Below are positions 8,984-19,510 of a stretch of 64,000 bases of DNA, piece after piece. Positions within the stretch are counted from its first letter, which is position 1. Each line of letters opens with the position of its first letter. The stretch is taken from NCBI GenBank assembly GCA_016873835.1, contig VGVY01000003.1:1-64000 (forward strand). The letters run 5' to 3'. The notes under the pieces were generated by a model. That model worked only from the letters and a program-made list of their open reading frames with translations. It was not told the origin of the DNA and made no database searches. Both the position numbers and the translations under genes were made by a program. The DNA is from Ignavibacteria bacterium. GTDB taxonomy: Bacteria > Bacteroidota > Ignavibacteria > Ignavibacteriales > Melioribacteraceae.

Positions 8984-9673
8984 ATGAAAAAAATAGTAAT
9001 AATCTTAATCGGATTATTTGTTGTTAGCCTAACAAATGCGCAAACAAAAAATGTTCTTAAGACTCAAGAGGACTCTGTGAGTTATTGCATTGGGCAAAAT
9101 ATTGGCACTAATCTTAAAGATCCAAACATGAAAATCAATTTTGATCTTTTAATAAAAGGTGTTAAAGATGCTTCCACCAATGCGAAATCAATATTGACGG
9201 AGGAAGTTATGCAAAAGGTCATGATGGAATTCAATCAAAGATTAATGGCAAAAAGAAGTGAAGAAATGAATGCTGCCAAAGAAAAAAATAAGAAAGCTGG
9301 TATTGAATTTCTCGAAGCAAATAAAAAGAAAGAAGGAGTAAAAGTTTTAGAGAGCGGATTGCAGTATATAGTGCTTGTGGAAGGACAAGGACCATCACCT
9401 ACCAAAGATGATAAAGTTAAAGTTCATTACAGAGGCACTTTAATAGATGGAAAAGAATTTGATAGTTCTTACAGCAGAAATGAACCAGCTGTTTTTGGAG
9501 TCTCTCAAGTCATAAAAGGTTGGACAGAAGCACTGCAATTAATGAAAGCCGGAAGCAAATGGATGCTTTATATCCCATCAGAATTAGCATATGGTGATAG
9601 TGGGGCCGGAGATGTTATTGGTCCAGGCTCAGTTCTAATCTTTGAGGTTGAATTAATCGAAATTGTCAATTAA
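8984..9673 (+). CDS. Exported FKBP-type peptidyl-prolyl cis-trans isomerase
   Basis: 229 residues with a signal peptide (about 1-20, ending TNAQ) after a good Shine-Dalgarno (GGAG, 5 bases before the ATG). Residues about 25-120 form the helical FKBP_N dimerisation domain; residues about 135-228 are the FKBP catalytic domain, with VKVHYRGTLIDGKEFDSS, the VIKGWTEAL helix and ELAYGDSGAG. It matches FkpA/Mip-type periplasmic folding helpers in order and length. It is transcribed alone and followed by a strong bidirectional terminator. Confidence 0.95.
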   Translation: MKKIVIILIGLFVVSLTNAQTKNVLKTQEDSVSYCIGQNIGTNLKDPNMKINFDLLIKGVKDASTNAKSILTEEVMQKVMMEFNQRLMAKRSEEMNAAKEKNKKAGIEFLEANKKKEGVKVLESGLQYIVLVEGQGPSPTKDDKVKVHYRGTLIDGKEFDSSYSRNEPAVFGVSQVIKGWTEALQLMKAGSKWMLYIPSELAYGDSGAGDVIGPGSVLIFEVELIEIVN

Positions 9674-9677
9674 AAAA

Positions 9678-9706
9678 AATGCCGGCATTTAACCGGCATT
9701 TATTTA
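9678..9706. terminator. Bidirectional intrinsic terminator
   Basis: The 8-bp stem AATGCCGG (9678-9685) and CCGGCATT (9693-9700) with a 7-base loop has an A-run on the left and a T-rich run on the right. It sits between the convergent FKBP and YhcH-like genes and can serve both. Confidence 0.9.
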
Positions 9707-10300
9707 TTCTTCAGGTTTTACTTCAGATATGTCTGTTGAGTTTTGTTCTTCTTCAAGCTGAGAAACATCATTAGTTGATGATTGTTCTATTGATGAGAAT
9801 TCTTCCACTGCAGATTCTTCAGTAATAACCTTTTCATTTAGAAGTTCTTGTTCAACTTTTACTTTTACAACTACTTTTCTTACGGTTGTAGAAATGTTTA
9901 GTGCAATGCAAGGCATGTGAATATCTGTAGGGAAGAAAAGCGCAAAGTAACCAGATTCAGCGGTTAAGAAATTTCCTTCGCCCTTTAAATACATTACATC
10001 TTTCTCATTGTTGTAATCTTGAGTAACTATCATTTTTTGAAAGTTAGAGTAACCTATTTTTTCTTTCCCGAAAACAATAAATTGAATATCAGCATATTTC
10101 TTATGTGCTTCCCATTTACCAGCAGTTGCTGGTTTTGTATCATATTCTTGAACAATGGCAAATATATTTTCACCTTCAATTTCGTATTTACCAGGTTCAA
10201 GAGAATTAAAGTCAGTTGAAGATAAGTATTCGAATGCTCGTGTGAAATTTTCACCGAGCGTGTAATAATTTTTTGAATTTTTTAACTGATCGAAAATCAT
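9704..10300 (-). CDS. YhcH/YjgK/YiaL family protein with acidic C-terminal tail
   Basis: 198 residues. Residues 1-148 match the YhcH/YiaL (DUF386) cupin-like family: the GKYEIEGENIFAIVQEYDTK strand pair near residue 38, then KWEAHKKYADIQFIVFGKEKIGY and the metal-site-like FFPTDIHMPCIAL. Such proteins are linked to sugar or sialic acid metabolism, possibly as anomerases. The usual family length is about 150; here residues 150-198 are a low-complexity Glu/Ser/Thr tail (VEEFSSIEQSS, QLEEEQNS), which is unusual. Start: ATG with GAGG 4 bases upstream. It is 24 bases downstream of an outer-membrane protein gene. Confidence 0.85.
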   Translation of the reverse strand: MIFDQLKNSKNYYTLGENFTRAFEYLSSTDFNSLEPGKYEIEGENIFAIVQEYDTKPATAGKWEAHKKYADIQFIVFGKEKIGYSNFQKMIVTQDYNNEKDVMYLKGEGNFLTAESGYFALFFPTDIHMPCIALNISTTVRKVVVKVKVEQELLNEKVITEESAVEEFSSIEQSSTNDVSQLEEEQNSTDISEVKPEE

Positions 10301-10324
10301 AATACCTCGAGTTTAAATTTTTGA

Positions 10325-10855
10325 TTAAAGTCTGAACATCACTCCGCCTACAATTGCAATGAAGTCACTTTTTAAATTACTTACATTTTTTAAATCTTTT
10401 AATTCACCCATTTTTACATAACGAAGATCAGCGGTTAATAATAAATTACCAAGTTCTATTTCGGCGCCAGCACCAGCATGGTAACCAACTTCTTTTTGAG
10501 TTGAAGAAGGGATCGCACTTAGTGCTCCTTTGTAGGTTATTTTAGTATTGTACCATCCTAATCCGGCTTCTGCATGGATGAACGGAAGTATTTTTAGAAG
10601 TGCTGTAACCATTATTGGATAACTTGTAGTTTCAATCAATCCGTCAAAAAACTCTTCTACTTTGTAACCAACGGAACCTTCAATTCCCAGTCCGCCTAAG
10701 TTTAAACGAATTGCACCAGCTGGCATAATTACGCCTTTTTCTGCATCAGAAGTTTTTATATATGCTGCTTGCGGACCTATTGCGATTGATTGAGCAAATG
10801 TCAATCCAGAAACTGAAACTGCAAGAAGAACAATTACAAATAATTTCTTAAACAT
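10325..10855 (-). CDS. Outer-membrane beta-barrel protein
   Basis: 176 residues with a clear signal peptide (1-21, ending TFAQ) behind a strong Shine-Dalgarno (GGAGG). The mature part alternates polar and hydrophobic residues in strands, has many Gly and Tyr, and ends in a short strand with terminal aromatic/basic residues (GGVMFRL), as in small 8-stranded OprF/OmpW-like barrels. No more exact family is recognised. It is probably co-transcribed with the peptidase gene 30 bases upstream and the YhcH-like gene downstream. Confidence 0.75.
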   Translation of the reverse strand: MFKKLFVIVLLAVSVSGLTFAQSIAIGPQAAYIKTSDAEKGVIMPAGAIRLNLGGLGIEGSVGYKVEEFFDGLIETTSYPIMVTALLKILPFIHAEAGLGWYNTKITYKGALSAIPSSTQKEVGYHAGAGAEIELGNLLLTADLRYVKMGELKDLKNVSNLKSDFIAIVGGVMFRL

Positions 10856-10885
10856 ATTTCCTCCTTATCGTGAATTTAAAATTCT

Positions 10886-12742
10886 TTATCTCACCACTGT
10901 AAATTTAATACTTGATGGATAATTTTCCGAGAAATAAACTCGATTAAATGCTTTTTGAAAATCTTCTTCCTTTGCCTCGTAAATATCGCAAAACTTTTGA
11001 GGATTTCGGTCGATAAAAGGGAAGAAACTGCTTTGTATTTGTACCATAATTTTATGACCTTTCAAAAAAGTATGGTCAATATCTTGCAATGGGATTTTAA
11101 TATTTGTGACCTCATTTGGAATAAATGGTTCAGGAAATTCATAACTATTTCTGAATTTTCCTCTAAATGCTTCAAACCGAATTAATCTCTGGTAACCACC
11201 TAGTTCAATACTATTTGGATTAGGATTTGGATTTACTTCTCCATCCGGAAAAACATCAATAATTTTTACTATCCAATCTGAATCGGTTCCAGTAGTTGAA
11301 ACAAATAAATCAGCTAATAGTGGACCGCATATTGTAATACTTTCTGTAAGAGGTTCTGTTTCGTATACTAATACATCAGGACGGGAAGAAGCAAATCTTT
11401 GATCTTCACTCATGTAGGTTCTATAATACATCTGCTGTGAATCATGAAACTTAGCTGTGTAAGGAACGGGTCTATTTGGATCGCTTAAAAATTCATCGAA
11501 TGATTCATTGTTCTTTATTGTTTCCCAAGTCAATTTATTTTTTTGATTAAAAAATAAATTCTTTTGAGTTCCATTTTTTGGCGGCCATTCAGAATGGTAA
11601 ACCCACTCATTTGTCCCGGTTCTGAAAGTTACAGCTTCCGGCAGATTAATTTCACCTTCTTCTTTGAGGTAAAAATTGAAAAAGGGGAGTAATAAATTCT
11701 TGTTATAATATTCTGAAGTGTTTTCTTTAAATTGAAAATCACCAAATTTACTTCCATCACTTCGCGCCCAGCCTCCATGACTCCATGGACCCATAACCAA
11801 ATGGTTTTTGTTTTCGTGATTTTTTTCTTCGATTGAGCGGTAAATATTCAATGGCCCGTATAAATCCTCAGAATCATACCATCCGCCAACAATTAATACA
11901 GCCGGTTTTACGTTTTTAAAATGAGGAATATTATTTCTGGTTTGCCAGAATGAATCATAATTACCATGCTGAACTATATTATTCCAAAAAGGAAGTTTAT
12001 TAAAAAAATATTTTGATTGAATATTAGAAATTGGTCCAAGCCTTAAAAAGAAATTATACATATCCGGGGAATCATATTTATCGATTGATTTCCACGTTGT
12101 TGTCAATCCTTCGCGTGGCTGATCAAATCCCTTAAAAAAATTAAATGACATTGATAGAGTTATTGCTCCATGATGATGCATATCATCAGCAATAAACCAA
12201 TCTGCAATTGGAGCTTGAGGAGAAACTGCTTTTAGAGCTGGGTGCGATTCGATAAGACTCATTGCAGCATAAAAACCGGGATAAGAAATTCCCCAAATGC
12301 CGACCTTACCGTTATTTAATTTTACATTATTGATTAACCAATCTATTGTATCATAAGTATCAGTTGTTTCGTCTATTTGTTCTTTTGAGTTTTTATTTGG
12401 AATAAATGCTCGCATATTATCAAATTCGCCTTCACTCATAAATTTTCCTCTAACATCTTGAAAAACAAAAATAAAACCTTGTTTTGCAAATTCATCGTTC
12501 GGACCAAGATTATTCGGGAAATTTTCTTCGCCATATGGAGCTACAGTATATGGTGTTCTTATCATAAGGATTGGATACGTTTTAGAAGTATCTTTTGGAC
12601 TATAAACAGAAGTGAACAATGTAAGACCATCTCTAACCGGAATCCTATATTCTTTTTTAAAATAATTTTGTTTTATCCAATCTCTGCCTTGTGCAGCTAA
12701 CAGAGAAGTTGAAATAATTACAATAAAAAAAAGTTTTTTCAT
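10886..12742 (-). CDS. Exported CocE/NonD hydrolase, X-Pro dipeptidyl-peptidase (S15) family
   Basis: 618 residues from the ATG at 12742, which has GGAG 6 bases upstream; a TTG 12 bases earlier is less likely. A signal peptide spans 1-17. The alpha/beta-hydrolase domain shows the nucleophile motif GIWGISYPGFYAA (near residue 150), the acid in GGWYDSEDLYG and the His in GPWSHGGW. Residues about 370-615 form the C-terminal jelly-roll (PepX_C) domain. Family members cleave X-Pro dipeptides, glutaryl-acylated beta-lactams or cocaine-like esters; the secreted form here is most simply a periplasmic peptidase or esterase. Substrate not determinable. Confidence 0.9.
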   Translation of the reverse strand: MKKLFFIVIISTSLLAAQGRDWIKQNYFKKEYRIPVRDGLTLFTSVYSPKDTSKTYPILMIRTPYTVAPYGEENFPNNLGPNDEFAKQGFIFVFQDVRGKFMSEGEFDNMRAFIPNKNSKEQIDETTDTYDTIDWLINNVKLNNGKVGIWGISYPGFYAAMSLIESHPALKAVSPQAPIADWFIADDMHHHGAITLSMSFNFFKGFDQPREGLTTTWKSIDKYDSPDMYNFFLRLGPISNIQSKYFFNKLPFWNNIVQHGNYDSFWQTRNNIPHFKNVKPAVLIVGGWYDSEDLYGPLNIYRSIEEKNHENKNHLVMGPWSHGGWARSDGSKFGDFQFKENTSEYYNKNLLLPFFNFYLKEEGEINLPEAVTFRTGTNEWVYHSEWPPKNGTQKNLFFNQKNKLTWETIKNNESFDEFLSDPNRPVPYTAKFHDSQQMYYRTYMSEDQRFASSRPDVLVYETEPLTESITICGPLLADLFVSTTGTDSDWIVKIIDVFPDGEVNPNPNPNSIELGGYQRLIRFEAFRGKFRNSYEFPEPFIPNEVTNIKIPLQDIDHTFLKGHKIMVQIQSSFFPFIDRNPQKFCDIYEAKEEDFQKAFNRVYFSENYPSSIKFTVVR

Positions 12743-12797
12743 TTGAAGCTCCAATCACAGTTAATATAAAATGAAAAAATTTTTTGATTTACTGATA

Positions 12798-13037
12798 TTA
12801 AATTATTGCATTTGGTTTATCAAAATACCATTCAATTCGTGTACAGCTAGTACAGATCAATGCCGATGCGGTTCTGTTTGCCCAGTCAAATCCAAAAAAT
12901 GTCATCGCAGATGTGTTTAGCAATACATCTCTAACTTGGAATTTTTCATTTCCACAATTTGGACAGATGATTTTTTTGTCAAATAGCTTATAAGCTGAAA
13001 TGAAAGGATCTTTAGGTTGCTTATCAAAAATACCCAT
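12798..13037 (-). CDS. Small zinc-ribbon protein
   Basis: 79 residues. Two Cys pairs, CPNC (near residue 25) and CTSC (near residue 62), could bind one zinc. The block between them (FQVRDVLLNTSAMTFFGFDWANRTASALICTSC) resembles small zinc-ribbon, putative nucleic-acid-binding proteins. There is no signal peptide. The ATG has GAGG 5 bases upstream. It lies between two exported hydrolase genes on the same strand. Function unknown beyond likely metal binding. Confidence 0.7.
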   Translation of the reverse strand: MGIFDKQPKDPFISAYKLFDKKIICPNCGNEKFQVRDVLLNTSAMTFFGFDWANRTASALICTSCTRIEWYFDKPNAII

Positions 13038-13106
13038 AATAGCCTCTGTTATTTTATCATTTTAAATATAACCTCTAATAATTCAGAGGTTATATTCATA
13101 GAATAA

Positions 13107-14663
13107 TTAAAATCTCATTCTTCTTTGTGGTTCTGCATTAGGATCGAAAAATTTTCTTGGAAGTTTTTCATCACGCATAGAAGCATTATAAACAAATGCT
13201 GCCATTATAACTGCAGATTGAATTAAATCACCTCTAATTGCTAAATCATACACATCCATATTTGAATGATGTGTTCGAGTATCATAATGAATTTCATCTT
13301 GAATAAATTGAAAACCGGGAAGCCCAACGCCATCAAATGATTGATGATCTGTACCGCCGGTATTTCTTATAGTTACTGTTTTTGCATCAAAGCTGTGAAA
13401 GGGTTTCAGCCATTCTTCAAAAATTGATACAACAGCTTCATTCCCTTGAGCATAAATTCCACGAATCTTTCCAGTTCCGTTATCATAATTGAAATATGCA
13501 GACAGTTTATCATACTCAGGCTTCTTCTCTTTTTTCCCTCGATCAAAGAAGTGAGCTTTAACATACTCTCTTGAACCAATTAATCCAATTTCTTCAGCAT
13601 CCCATAATGCAAGGCGAATTGTTCTTTTAGGCTGCACACCTAAGGCCTTCAAAATTCTTAGAGCTTCGATTGCTATCGAACAGCCGGCAGCATTATCAGT
13701 CGCACTAGTTCCGGCATGCCAGGAATCAAAATGACCGCCGAGCATTACAATTTCATCCTTCAACTTTTTGTCGGTTCCTGGAATTTCGCCTATAATATTG
13801 TAACCAAGAGAATCTGCATCAGTATAATGAACATTAATTTCTAATTCGATAGTTACTGGTAATTTCTTTTTAAGAATTCTAACAATTCTGTTGTAATGTT
13901 CTACTGCAATAGCAACTTGGGGAAGAGGTTTATCAGAATTTCTTTGGTATGAACCACCGCTCTGAATAAAAATAGTTCCGTGCTTTCCACGAGCTGGTTC
14001 AACAATAACTGCAACACCCTCGTCTTTGAAGAACTTTGTCATTTTTTGCTGCAATTCTCTTCTTGCAATAAATTCAGCCATTCGATCAGCAAATGGATTT
14101 CTTCCACTAAGCTCCGGCATTTTCATCAACTGTATTAAATCTTCGTCATTTCTTCTTTTGGCATCAGCTTCAAATGAGTTTTCGTATTCTTGTTCTCCCT
14201 GAGTTAATACAATTGCATCTTTTAGTTTTCCAGAAAATTTATCTAAATCCTCTGGTTTTTTAATATCTAGCAAAATAGGTGGTCCTTGAATTGTTCCGGG
14301 TGTTCCTGGAGTCCATGCCTTTGGATAACCAATTATTGGCATATATTGAGGTTCGGTCATAGCCATGTAAAACTTTTGTAATTCCCAGCCTTGTCCATTT
14401 AAAGGGAATGGTTCCATTGAAGTATTTGTTACGCCAATTTCCTTTAATTGATCTATAACCCACTTAGCAGCAGATCTATATTGCTGTGAAGCAGAGAGCC
14501 TTGGCCCATGAACATCTGTTAAATAACTTAGATATTCCATCACTTTAGAATTTTGTGTGCCTTCACTTTTAATTCTCTGCATCATTTGATGATCAATTTT
14601 TTCTTGTGCAAACGATGAGATAAAAATGAAAAGCAGAACCAAAGAGTAAAACCGAATTTTCAT
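13107..14663 (-). CDS. Exported M28-family zinc metallopeptidase (carboxypeptidase Q-like)
   Basis: 518 residues, signal peptide 1-19 (ends SSFAQ), Shine-Dalgarno GGAG before ATG. The M28 metal ligands are in order: His in LGGHFDSWH, Asp in SATDNAAGCS, the Glu pair in WDAEEIGLIGS, Asp in NYDNGTGK and His in DTRTHHSNMD. An insert between residues about 110 and 270 is in the place of the PA domain of related enzymes. Two zinc ions would activate water for aminopeptidase or dipeptidase activity in the periplasm. It is a single gene between metH and the zinc-ribbon gene; all are on the minus strand but gaps of about 70-80 bases separate them. Confidence 0.93.
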   Translation of the reverse strand: MKIRFYSLVLLFIFISSFAQEKIDHQMMQRIKSEGTQNSKVMEYLSYLTDVHGPRLSASQQYRSAAKWVIDQLKEIGVTNTSMEPFPLNGQGWELQKFYMAMTEPQYMPIIGYPKAWTPGTPGTIQGPPILLDIKKPEDLDKFSGKLKDAIVLTQGEQEYENSFEADAKRRNDEDLIQLMKMPELSGRNPFADRMAEFIARRELQQKMTKFFKDEGVAVIVEPARGKHGTIFIQSGGSYQRNSDKPLPQVAIAVEHYNRIVRILKKKLPVTIELEINVHYTDADSLGYNIIGEIPGTDKKLKDEIVMLGGHFDSWHAGTSATDNAAGCSIAIEALRILKALGVQPKRTIRLALWDAEEIGLIGSREYVKAHFFDRGKKEKKPEYDKLSAYFNYDNGTGKIRGIYAQGNEAVVSIFEEWLKPFHSFDAKTVTIRNTGGTDHQSFDGVGLPGFQFIQDEIHYDTRTHHSNMDVYDLAIRGDLIQSAVIMAAFVYNASMRDEKLPRKFFDPNAEPQRRMRF

Positions 14664-14742
14664 ACCTACTCCAATTGGGTGTTATTAATTTTCCCTTTAA
14701 TCAAAAGTTCTTTGTAATAATAGCAAAAATATCTTTAAATAA

Positions 14743-17700
14743 TTATGAAGTAATTTCGTAGTTAAGAATAGTACTTAGCCATTTTTCCATTTCATTTATA
14801 CTCATTCCTTTGCGTCTTCGGTAATCGTCAACTTGGTCCTTTCCGATTTTTCCAATAGAGAAATATTTTGCATGAGGATTTGCAAAGTACAATCCAGAAA
14901 TAGAAGCAGTTGGATACATAGCCATGCTTTCAGTCAAAGTAACAGAAATATTTTTTTCAACTTGCAGCAAATTCCAGATTGTTAATTTTTCTGTATGATC
15001 TGGTTGAGCTGAATATCCAGGCGCGGGTCTTATGCCTTGATATTTTTCTTCGATCAATTCTTCATTTGATTTTTTATCATCAAATTCATAACCCCACAGC
15101 TCGCGCCTTACTTTTTCATGCAATAATTCCGCAAAGGCTTCTGCTAACCTATCAGATAAAGCTTTTACCATGATTACATTGTAATCGTCGTGTTCTTCAT
15201 TATAATGTTGGATTAGTTTTTCAATCCCAATGCCAGTAGTTAAAGCAAACATGCCGATGTAGTCATTTGCTCCGCTTCCCTTTGGGGCAATGAAATCTGC
15301 AAGTGCAATATTGGGCAGTCCGGATGATTTTACTAATTGCTGGCGCAGAGTGTGAGTAGTTCCAATTATTCCATTTCTTGAATTATCACAAAAAATTTCA
15401 ATATCATCTCCAATTGAATTTGCTGGAAACAAACCTACAACTGCATTTGCATGTAGTAAATTTTTATCTATTATATTATTTAATAAGTTAGTTGCATCAT
15501 CAAAAAGTTTTAATGCTTCATGTCCATATGTTTTATTTTCAAAGATTGATGGATATTTTCCTCGCAATTCCCATACTTTGAAAAATGGAGTCCAATCGAT
15601 GTAGTTTTTAATTTCTTCAAGTGAATATTTTCTGAAAACATGAACCCCAAGTTTATTTGGAGTTTTAATTAAAAAGTTTGTCCAATCTAATTTGTATTTG
15701 TTTTCTCTAGATTCAAGAATTGTTAAATATTCTTTCGAAGTAATTTTTTTGTTGTATTCTTCTCTTAGTTTTTTATAGTCAGTATTCAGCTTTGCTATAA
15801 ACGATTTTTTTGTTTGTTTGTTTGAAAGTTGATTTACCACAGAAACTGATTTTGAAGCATCTAAAACATGAACAGTTGTGCCATTATATTCTGGCGAAAT
15901 TTTTATTGCTGTGTGAACTCTTGAAGTAGTTGCTCCTCCAATTAAAAGTGGAATATCTAATTTGAGCCTCTCCATCTCATTAGCAATATGAACCATTTCA
16001 TCTAAGGAAGGAGTTATTAATCCGCTCAGTCCAATAAAATCGACTTTCTTTTCGATAGCTTCTCTTAGAATTTTGTCTGTCGGTACCATTACTCCAAGAT
16101 CAACCACCTTATAATTATTACAACTTAGTACAACACCTACAATGTTTTTCCCAATATCATGAACATCACCCTTTACAGTTGCGAGTAAAATTGTCGCAAA
16201 TTCTTTATCTGTAGTCAAATGGGTTTTGGAAATAATTGGTTCTAACTTTGCTACAGCTTTTTTCATTACCCGTGCACTTTTAACAACTTGAGGCAAAAAC
16301 ATTTTACCTGATCCAAAGAAATCACCAACGGTATTCATTCCTTCCATCAAAGGACCTTCAATAATTTCTAAAGCAGAATTATGAATACTCAAGGCTTCAT
16401 TTAAGTCTGTATCAATAAATTCTTCAATTCCGTGGATTAGAGCGTGTTTAAGCCTTTCATCAACAGAACTGATTCGCCATTCTTCATCTTCCTTTTTTAT
16501 TTTCGAATCACTTGAAATATTTTGTGCATATTTAATTAATTCTTCGGTTGCGTTTATGCTTCTGTTGAAAAGCACATCTTCAATTTTATTGAGCATTTCA
16601 GATGGAATTTCTTCATAAACAGCTAATTGACCGGCATTAACAATTCCCATATCCAAACCAGCTTCTATAGCATGAAATAAGAATGCTGAATGCATAGCTT
16701 CTCTAATAGCTTCGTTACCTCTGAAAGAAAATGAAATGTTGCTTACGCCGCCGCTGACTTTTGTGAACGGATAATTTTTCTTTATCCATTTAACTGCTTC
16801 AATAAAATTGAGAGCATATGAATTATGTTCCTCAATTCCAGTTGCAATTGCAAAGATGTTTGGATCGAAAATAATATCTTGTGGCGGAAATCCAACTTGT
16901 TCGGTTAATATTTTATAAGCTCTCTTACAAATCTGAATTTTTCTTTCAAAAGAATCAGCTTGGCCAATTTCATCAAACGCCATAACAATGACCGCAGCAC
17001 CATACATTCTTGCTTTTTTTGCATGTTCAATAAATATTATTTCACCTTCCTTAAGTGAAATTGAATTTATTATCCCTTTACCTTGGATGCACTTCAGGCC
17101 AGCTTCAATTACATTCCATTTTGATGAATCAATCATAATTGGAACTCTCGCAATATCAGGTTCTACTGCAAGAGCATTGAGGAAATTTGTCATCATTTCT
17201 TCAGAATTAATTAATCCTTCATCCATATTGATATCAATAATTTGAGCACCGTTCTCAACTTGTTCGCGTGCAATCGATACAGCTTCATCATAATTTTCTT
17301 CTTTTATTAGTTTTGCAAATTTTCTCGAACCAGTTACATTTGTTCTTTCGCCTATGTTTACAAAATTTGTGTTTGGTCTGAATACTAATGGTTCCAATCC
17401 GCTTAGTCTTAAGTAAGGATGAATAGCTGGAATTTTTCTCGGCGCGTATTTTTCTGCAATTGATGTAAAAGCTTTTATATGATCTGGAGTGGTACCGCAG
17501 CAACCGCCAATAATATTAAAATATCCTTCGCTTGCAAATTCTTCTAAAGTAGCTAACATAGACTCTGGTGATTCATCATATCCGCCGAATTGATTTGGCA
17601 GACCAGCATTCGGATATAAACTCACAAAAACATCGGCTACTTTTGATAACTCATAAATAAATGAGCGCATTTGTTTTGGACCGAGTGAACAATTTAGTCC

Positions 17701-18444
17701 CACGCTTAATAAATTTTTAGTATGTGAAATGGAATTCCAAAATGCTTCTGTTGTTTGTCCCGAAAGTGTTCTTCCGCTCATATCAATTATGGTTCCTGAA
17801 ATCATGATTGGGAGGTCAATATTTTTCTCATCTAATAATTCCATGATCCCGTAAAGAGCAGATTTTGCATTAAGTGTATCAAAGATTGTTTCTACTAATA
17901 ATATATCAACGCCGCCATCAATCAATCCTAATGCTTGTTTTTTGTAAGCATCTTTCATTTGGTCAAAAGTAATTGATCTGAATCTTGGATTCATAACATC
18001 TGAAGAAAGGGAAAGAGATTTATTTGTTGGTCCAATTGCACCAGCTACAAACCTTGGTTTATCTGGATTTTTGATTGAAAATGAAATCGTTGATTCCTTT
18101 GCAATTTTAGCAGCTTCAAAGTTTATTTCGTAAACATAATCTTCAGTTTTATAGTCTGATTGAGAAATTGAGGTCCCATTAAAAGTATTTGTTTCAATAA
18201 TGTCAGAACCAGCATCCAAATACGCGGAATGAATTTCCCTAATTATTTGAGGCTGGGTCAAAACGAGAATATCATTATTGCCTTTGAGATCAACGTTATG
18301 ATTGGTAAATCTTTTTCCGCGATAATCAGCTTCTGTCAGTTGATAGCGTTGAATCATTGTCCCCATCGCACCATCAAGAACAAGAATTTTTTTCCTTAGG
18401 AGATTTGAAAGTATTTCTATTTTATTCTTACTATCATTTATCAT
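14743..18444 (-). CDS. metH: Cobalamin-dependent methionine synthase
   Basis: 1233 residues, full length (E. coli MetH is 1227). The order is complete: homocysteine-binding barrel with its zinc site (GLNCSLGP and [10 protein letters not shown], residues about 10-330), pterin-binding barrel ([14 protein letters not shown] onward, 355-620), cap domain (650-740), B12-binding domain with the DxHxxG base-off motif in [13 protein letters not shown] (near 760), and the reactivation domain binding S-adenosylmethionine (about 900-1210, [12 protein letters not shown]). It makes methionine from homocysteine and methyl-tetrahydrofolate. The 72-base divergent region with hldD is too short for a cobalamin or SAM riboswitch. 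Confidence 0.98.
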   Translation of the reverse strand: MINDSKNKIEILSNLLRKKILVLDGAMGTMIQRYQLTEADYRGKRFTNHNVDLKGNNDILVLTQPQIIREIHSAYLDAGSDIIETNTFNGTSISQSDYKTEDYVYEINFEAAKIAKESTISFSIKNPDKPRFVAGAIGPTNKSLSLSSDVMNPRFRSITFDQMKDAYKKQALGLIDGGVDILLVETIFDTLNAKSALYGIMELLDEKNIDLPIMISGTIIDMSGRTLSGQTTEAFWNSISHTKNLLSVGLNCSLGPKQMRSFIYELSKVADVFVSLYPNAGLPNQFGGYDESPESMLATLEEFASEGYFNIIGGCCGTTPDHIKAFTSIAEKYAPRKIPAIHPYLRLSGLEPLVFRPNTNFVNIGERTNVTGSRKFAKLIKEENYDEAVSIAREQVENGAQIIDINMDEGLINSEEMMTNFLNALAVEPDIARVPIMIDSSKWNVIEAGLKCIQGKGIINSISLKEGEIIFIEHAKKARMYGAAVIVMAFDEIGQADSFERKIQICKRAYKILTEQVGFPPQDIIFDPNIFAIATGIEEHNSYALNFIEAVKWIKKNYPFTKVSGGVSNISFSFRGNEAIREAMHSAFLFHAIEAGLDMGIVNAGQLAVYEEIPSEMLNKIEDVLFNRSINATEELIKYAQNISSDSKIKKEDEEWRISSVDERLKHALIHGIEEFIDTDLNEALSIHNSALEIIEGPLMEGMNTVGDFFGSGKMFLPQVVKSARVMKKAVAKLEPIISKTHLTTDKEFATILLATVKGDVHDIGKNIVGVVLSCNNYKVVDLGVMVPTDKILREAIEKKVDFIGLSGLITPSLDEMVHIANEMERLKLDIPLLIGGATTSRVHTAIKISPEYNGTTVHVLDASKSVSVVNQLSNKQTKKSFIAKLNTDYKKLREEYNKKITSKEYLTILESRENKYKLDWTNFLIKTPNKLGVHVFRKYSLEEIKNYIDWTPFFKVWELRGKYPSIFENKTYGHEALKLFDDATNLLNNIIDKNLLHANAVVGLFPANSIGDDIEIFCDNSRNGIIGTTHTLRQQLVKSSGLPNIALADFIAPKGSGANDYIGMFALTTGIGIEKLIQHYNEEHDDYNVIMVKALSDRLAEAFAELLHEKVRRELWGYEFDDKKSNEELIEEKYQGIRPAPGYSAQPDHTEKLTIWNLLQVEKNISVTLTESMAMYPTASISGLYFANPHAKYFSIGKIGKDQVDDYRRRKGMSINEMEKWLSTILNYEITS

Positions 18445-18475
18445 TAGTAGTAAATTTTCTTTATTATTTAATAAT

Positions 18476-18490
18476 AGTTAATTTTCGTTC
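18476..18490 (+). promoter_or_regulatory. Possible promoter element upstream of hldD
   Basis: AGTTAATTTTCGTTC ends 26 bases before the hldD ATG and almost repeats the 14-mer found before the FKBP gene at 8938. It might be a variant -7 box; chance cannot be excluded. Confidence 0.25.
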
Positions 18491-18516
18491 AAATATAATA
18501 AATAAAAGAGTTTCAT

Positions 18517-19500
18517 ATGATAATTGTAACTGGAGGCGCCGGGTTTATTGGAAGTGCAGTAGTCTGGAAGTTAAATAAATTGGGAGCTGATAGAATAATA
18601 ATTGTTGATGAACTTGGAATTGAAAATAAGTGGAAAAACTTAAATGGTCTTAAGTATGAAGATTTTTTGCACAAAGAAGATTTTATGAGTATGATTTTGA
18701 GAAGAGCAATACCATTTAAGATCTCATCGATCATTCATCTTGGTGCTTGTTCTGCAACTACAGAAAAAGATGCAGATTATTTGATGGATAACAATTTCCA
18801 TTATTCTCAAGAATTGGCTAAATACTGTTTAGAGCACGGGGTTAGATTCATTTATGCTTCCTCTGCAGCAACTTATGGAGACGGCAGTAAAGGTTATTCA
18901 GATGATGAGAATTCGCTTGATAAGCTTCTGCCTTTGAACATGTATGGTTACTCTAAACATCTATTCGATCAATGGATTAAAAGAAATGGATTGATAGACA
19001 AAGTTGTTGGACTGAAATATTTCAACGTTTATGGACCAAACGAATATCATAAAGGTGATATGAGAAGTGTTGTTCATAAAGCATTTGAACAAGTGAGAGA
19101 TTCTGGCCAAGTTCGATTGTTTAAGTCATATAATCCTGAATATAAAGATGGAGAGCAGAAAAGAGATTTTATTTATGTGAAAGATGCTGTAGATATGACA
19201 TTATTTTTTTGGGAACATTCTGATAAGAATGGAATTTTTAATATAGGCACTGGCAAAGCTCAAACTTGGATAGAACTTGTGACTGCATTATTTAAAGCCG
19301 TTGGAAAGCCAGTTAAAATTGAATTCATCGAGATGAATGAAAAGATAAAAGATAAATATCAATATTACACACAAGCTGATTTGACAAAATTAAAAAATGT
19401 TGGTTATAATAATCCCATAATGAGTGTTGAAGAAGGCGTTAAAGATTATGTACAAAAATATTTATTGAAAGATTTTCATCTTGGAATGAGAAAAGATTAA
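18517..19500 (+). CDS. hldD: ADP-L-glycero-D-manno-heptose 6-epimerase
   Basis: 327 residues. An extended short-chain dehydrogenase fold: NAD(P)-binding GGAGFIGS at residues 6-13, the family-specific DELGIENKWKNL stretch, and the active-site YxxxK in MYGYSKHLFD near residue 147. The C-terminal part (FNIGTGKAQTWIELVTALFK, IEMNEKIKDKYQYYTQAD) is specific for HldD rather than for other sugar epimerases. It converts ADP-D,D-heptose to ADP-L,D-heptose for the LPS inner core. It heads a tight group with the four-helix-bundle, Nudix and membrane protein genes. Confidence 0.95.
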   Translation: MIIVTGGAGFIGSAVVWKLNKLGADRIIIVDELGIENKWKNLNGLKYEDFLHKEDFMSMILRRAIPFKISSIIHLGACSATTEKDADYLMDNNFHYSQELAKYCLEHGVRFIYASSAATYGDGSKGYSDDENSLDKLLPLNMYGYSKHLFDQWIKRNGLIDKVVGLKYFNVYGPNEYHKGDMRSVVHKAFEQVRDSGQVRLFKSYNPEYKDGEQKRDFIYVKDAVDMTLFFWEHSDKNGIFNIGTGKAQTWIELVTALFKAVGKPVKIEFIEMNEKIKDKYQYYTQADLTKLKNVGYNNPIMSVEEGVKDYVQKYLLKDFHLGMRKD

Positions 19501-19510
19501 TGGAGGAAAA

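Noticed and set aside
10019-10254. Open frames on both strands inside the YhcH-like gene
   Set aside because: They are low-complexity shadow frames of a recognised family gene.
18445-18516. Cobalamin or SAM riboswitch before metH
   Set aside because: Only 72 AT-rich bases separate metH from divergent hldD, too little for either, and no conserved box is seen.
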